In this document: positions 14,106-16,102 of the stretch, piece by piece
How the letters are laid out: every line of letters starts with the position of its first letter
Numbering within the stretch: position 1 is the stretch's first letter
Source: Acidimicrobiaceae bacterium
GTDB taxonomy: Bacteria > Actinomycetota > Acidimicrobiia > Acidimicrobiales > Microtrichaceae
Reading direction: 5' to 3'
NCBI GenBank assembly: GCA_003514205.1
Contig: DORQ01000189.1
Coordinates: forward strand, 2,214-18,315
DNA: 16,102 nucleotides
Translations under genes and position numbers: made by a program
The notes under the pieces: model-generated
What the model was told of the DNA's origin: nothing
Database searches by the model: none
What the model saw: only the letters and a program-made list of their open reading frames with translations

Positions 14106-14843
14106 AGTTGGGTCCTCCTCAACGACCCAGGTTCCAGGTTCCCAGGTGAATGCTGAACGTACATGTAGCTTCACGCCATGGCGACGGGCGTATTCAACTG
14201 AGCGCATTGCTGGCTTTGGGCACCCGGTCGCCGTCATCTCCAAAAGCTCATCGAAGCTAATCTTGGAGATCTTCTTCGCCTCGGACACCAACCGCGGGTC
14301 AGTGGTGTACACCCCTGAAACATCGGTATACAGCTCACAGCCGTCCGCCCCAAGCGCCTCGGCCAACGCCACTGCGGTGGTGTCGGAACCGCCCCGGCCA
14401 AGAAACGTCACGTTGTGTTCGGTCGAGACCCCTTGCGCCCCAGCAACCACAGGCACGCGACCCTCTGCCAGCGCGGCTGCGATTCGGTCGGCCCTGACCT
14501 CAAGGATCTTCGCGTCCGTATGGTTGGTGTCAGTAATGAACCCCGCTTGGCTCCCTGTATAGCTCGCGGAATCAACCCCAGCGTCGGCTAGTGCCATGCA
14601 TACCAGCGCTATTGCCTTGCGCTCGCCGGCTGTTATCAACATGTCCATCTCACGGCCCGGTCGGGTGTTTGAGACCTCCGAGGCAATGCGCAAGAGATCG
14701 TCGGTCTCCTTACCCATTGCAGAGATCACCAACACGACCTGATCACCACGCCGGCGACATCGTGCGACATGATCAGCTACGGAGCGGATCCGCTCAGCAT
14801 CACCAACCGAGGTACCGCCAAACTTCTGAATCAACAGGGCCAC
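13629..14843 (-). CDS. lysC: Aspartate kinase (alpha subunit), two ACT domains
   Basis: This 404-residue enzyme phosphorylates aspartate, the entry step to lysine/DAP, threonine and methionine. The kinase domain shows KFGGTSVG at 7-14, GRGGSDTTA at 149-157 and DVSGVYTTDPR at 174-184. Two regulatory ACT domains follow at about 260-330 and 338-400, with DMIVQNVS and EMISTSAIRISC. These sense lysine and/or threonine in relatives. The first codon is GTG 14843, with no Shine-Dalgarno sequence, and a TAACTT -10 box 8 nt upstream predicts a 2-nt leader. Residue Met247 is preceded by a strong ribosome-binding site (see beta subunit). asd follows on the same strand, the usual actinobacterial order. 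Confidence 0.96.
   Translation of the reverse strand: MALLIQKFGGTSVGDAERIRSVADHVARCRRRGDQVVLVISAMGKETDDLLRIASEVSNTRPGREMDMLITAGERKAIALVCMALADAGVDSASYTGSQAGFITDTNHTDAKILEVRADRIAAALAEGRVPVVAGAQGVSTEHNVTFLGRGGSDTTAVALAEALGADGCELYTDVSGVYTTDPRLVSEAKKISKISFDELLEMTATGCPKPAMRSVEYARRHGVKLHVRSAFTWEPGTWVVEEDPTMEQAAVRAITHDTSEAKVTVSGVPDKPGIAARLFRVLADGGVNVDMIVQNVSDRGVADISFTVPLEDADLAVSLAEQLHEELGAVAVAADRDIARVSVIGAGMKTNPGIAATMFETLAGADINLEMISTSAIRISCVVQQSQVENAVALLHSVYELGN
14114..14119 (-). promoter_or_regulatory. Internal ribosome-binding site in lysC
   Basis: AGGAGG on the minus strand, inside a longer GAGGAGGA (14120-14113), is 8 nt before the ATG at 14105. It encodes Glu-Glu-Asp in the LysC frame. Confidence 0.7.
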
Positions 14844-14851
14844 GTGGATCG

Positions 14852-14857
14852 AAGTTA
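14852..14857 (-). promoter_or_regulatory. -10 element upstream of lysC
   Basis: TAACTT on the minus strand ends 8 nt before the GTG at 14843. The 14844-14963 gap is a divergent promoter region shared with the cyclophilin gene. Confidence 0.4.
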
Positions 14858-14948
14858 TCAGTGGCGGCGGCTCACGGCATCCTCGGGGATCTGTGCGGGG
14901 AAATCGGTCTCTTTACCAGCGTGGCGCGGAGCGGTCGCCATTGCTTGC

Positions 14949-14954
14949 TAGCGT
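14949..14954 (+). promoter_or_regulatory. -10 element upstream of the cyclophilin gene
   Basis: TAGCGT predicts a start near 14961, 3 nt before the ATG at 14964. There is no Shine-Dalgarno sequence in front of this gene. Confidence 0.4.
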
Positions 14955-14963
14955 TGGCGCGTT

Positions 14964-15800
14964 ATGGGAACTGAAAAGCGCGCGCGTCAAAAGGAACTTC
15001 ATCGATCTCGGCTTGAGGCCGCCCAAAAGGAGGCACAGAACCAAGCAAAGAAGCGGACCGTGGTCAACGTGAGTTTGCTTGCACTTGTGGCTGTATTGGC
15101 GGCTGGAGCGTTCGTGTTCTTCGGTAAGGATGACGAGAAGTCCTCAAAGGCTGCCAGCGCATCTGACAAGACCGCGCAGTCAACCTCTTCGACGCCGGTC
15201 TCTGAGACGGTCGAAACCACCGTCGCCACCTCGCTTCCTGAGGCACAAGACGTTGGTTGTCCAGCAGCAGATGGGAGTTCCGAGCGGGTTGCGCAATTCA
15301 CGAAGGCACCGGCGATGTGCATCGACCCTGCAAAGAACTACACCGCGAAGGTAACCACCAATCAGGGCGAATTCACGATTGCCCTTGATGCCAAGAAGGC
15401 ACCAAAGACTGTCAACAACTTCGTCACTCTGGCGCGCTACCACTACTTCGATGGGCTCATCTTCCACCGAATTATCAAGGACTTCATGTTTCAGGGCGGC
15501 GACCCAACTGGCACAGGATCAGGTGGGCCCGGCTACGACTTTGAGGACGAGCTTCCTCAGCAGGGCGACTACGAGAAGTACTCAGTCGCGATGGCGAATT
15601 CCGGACCAGATACCAATGGAAGCCAGTTCTTCGTCATCACTGGGCCGAGTGGTGTGAGTCTTCCGCCGAGCTATTCGTTGTTCGGCAAGGTCACCGATGG
15701 AACCGACGTGGCAGACAAAATCGGCCTCACCGCAACTGCGCAAGGCGACAGGCCACTTGAGGATGTCGTCATGACCTCAGTGATAATCACCGAATCCTGA
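14964..15800 (+). CDS. Membrane-anchored cyclophilin-type peptidyl-prolyl isomerase
   Basis: This 278-residue protein has a charged cytoplasmic N-terminus (1-31), one membrane helix at about 32-53 and a Ser/Thr-rich linker (55-92). A segment with Cys99 and Cys119 that could form a disulfide follows, then a cyclophilin domain at about 122-276. The active-site block FHRIIKDFMFQGGD (167-180) holds Arg169 and Gln177, followed by GTGSGGPGYDFEDE and NGSQFFV, all typical of bacterial cyclophilins. It should catalyse proline cis-trans isomerisation during folding of exported proteins outside the membrane. The N-in, C-out orientation follows from the positive N-terminal side. It is divergent from lysC. 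Confidence 0.92.
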   Translation: MGTEKRARQKELHRSRLEAAQKEAQNQAKKRTVVNVSLLALVAVLAAGAFVFFGKDDEKSSKAASASDKTAQSTSSTPVSETVETTVATSLPEAQDVGCPAADGSSERVAQFTKAPAMCIDPAKNYTAKVTTNQGEFTIALDAKKAPKTVNNFVTLARYHYFDGLIFHRIIKDFMFQGGDPTGTGSGGPGYDFEDELPQQGDYEKYSVAMANSGPDTNGSQFFVITGPSGVSLPPSYSLFGKVTDGTDVADKIGLTATAQGDRPLEDVVMTSVIITES

Positions 15801-15808
15801 GACAGCCC

Positions 15809-15824
15809 CCGCTGATTTCAGTGG
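15809..15824. terminator. Weak hairpin between convergent genes
   Basis: CCGCTGA and TCAGTGG can pair with one G-U over a very small loop between the cyclophilin and S51-like stops. No U run follows on either strand, so this is only a possible terminator. Confidence 0.25.
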
Positions 15825-15835
15825 TCAACTCGACG

Positions 15836-16102
15836 TCAATCTGACCCGAGCGACAGATCAATCACTGGCGGTTCCAGCGTCTCGACGCTTTGGCGAGAAC
15901 CGTTGCGAAACACCGAAACGTTGCCAACGCCTGAGGTAGTCCAGGTACTGCCATCCCAACAGAGGGCAGTTCGTTCATCGATCCCAACCACGCTCAGCGT
16001 GCGCTGAGCGAGTTGCACGGTTCTGTGGAGCTTGTCCTCCGACCAGAGGTTGTGACGCGGAATCACGGTGAGGTTCGTCAAAAGACCGAGCCCAACAGTG
16101 AA
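15836..16102 (-). CDS. C-terminal part of a peptidase S51/cyanophycinase-like protein (truncated by window edge)
   Basis: The frame stays open to the window edge and gives the last 88 residues of a protein. The pattern GLGLLTNLTVIPRHN, then VVGIDERTALCWDG, then GVGNVSVFRNG matches the C-terminal part of S51-type Ser peptidase/cyanophycinase proteins. In those, a GLG..L..VV stretch and a GIDExTA motif precede the last beta-strands. The catalytic nucleophile region lies outside the window, so activity and exact family cannot be judged. The GHxS-type and His motifs of true cyanophycinases were not checked for the same reason. The TTG at 16081 is internal to the frame and is not a start. It is convergent with the cyclophilin gene, 35 nt apart. 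Confidence 0.6.
   Translation of the reverse strand, partial: FTVGLGLLTNLTVIPRHNLWSEDKLHRTVQLAQRTLSVVGIDERTALCWDGSTWTTSGVGNVSVFRNGSRQSVETLEPPVIDLSLGSD

Noticed and set aside
13738..14562. 274-codon open frame on the plus strand
   Set aside because: Antisense to lysC; serine/alanine-rich with no domain.

Overview
The window looks like ordinary chromosome from a high-GC actinobacterium, most likely an uncultured Acidimicrobiia-type lineage. The placement is inferred from gene content. It rests on a WhiB-family Fe-S regulator, a tandem pair of Get3/ArsA-like ATPases resembling mycobacterial Rv3679/Rv3680, an Mrp/ApbC without the usual CxxC, an FxsA homologue, and many starts placed about 7 nt after a TAnnnT -10 box (leaderless or nearly so). 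I see no mobile element, integrase, CRISPR array or prophage gene. Coding density is very high and convergent genes run stop to stop.

Layout. 1-108 is the tail of an unidentified gene. 185-3557 is a plus-strand, start/stop-overlapping trio for envelope glycan work: a GT2 (DPM1-like) glycosyltransferase, a DUF2304 small membrane protein, and a large GT-C/YfhO-like polytopic membrane protein. 3550-5248 holds two Fe-S assembly genes, HesB/IscA (minus) and Mrp (plus), transcribed divergently. 5245-8359 is a minus-strand block: NfeD-like membrane protein, WhiB regulator, FxsA membrane protein and Nudix hydrolase. The WhiB gene has its own strong promoter with a palindrome filling the spacer. 8383-10478 encodes the two Get3-like ATPases, divergent from NfeD with only 23 bp between start codons. 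10484-11377 is a divergent STAS / receiver-domain pair (signalling). 11440-11516 is tRNA-Pro(CGG), followed by a hairpin terminator. 11760-12518 encodes a CAP/SCP-domain secreted protein and a short MazG-type pyrophosphohydrolase. 12520-14843 (minus) holds the first two enzymes of the aspartate pathway, asd and lysC. lysC carries a strong internal ribosome-binding site in front of an in-frame ATG, predicting a separate beta subunit. 14964-15800 encodes a membrane-anchored cyclophilin. 15836 to the window edge is the C-terminal end of a peptidase-S51/cyanophycinase-like protein.

How they fit together. Most of the window is housekeeping: Fe-S maturation, amino-acid biosynthesis, nucleotide sanitation and protein folding. 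The most unusual part is 6696-10478, where a redox-type regulator, a NfeD protein with a degenerate protease domain and an asymmetric pair of Get3-like ATPases lie together. In mycobacteria the same ATPase pair sits next to whiB4, so the association may be functional. Only the first of the two ATPases keeps the signature lysine of the deviant Walker A motif, which predicts an asymmetric heterodimer.
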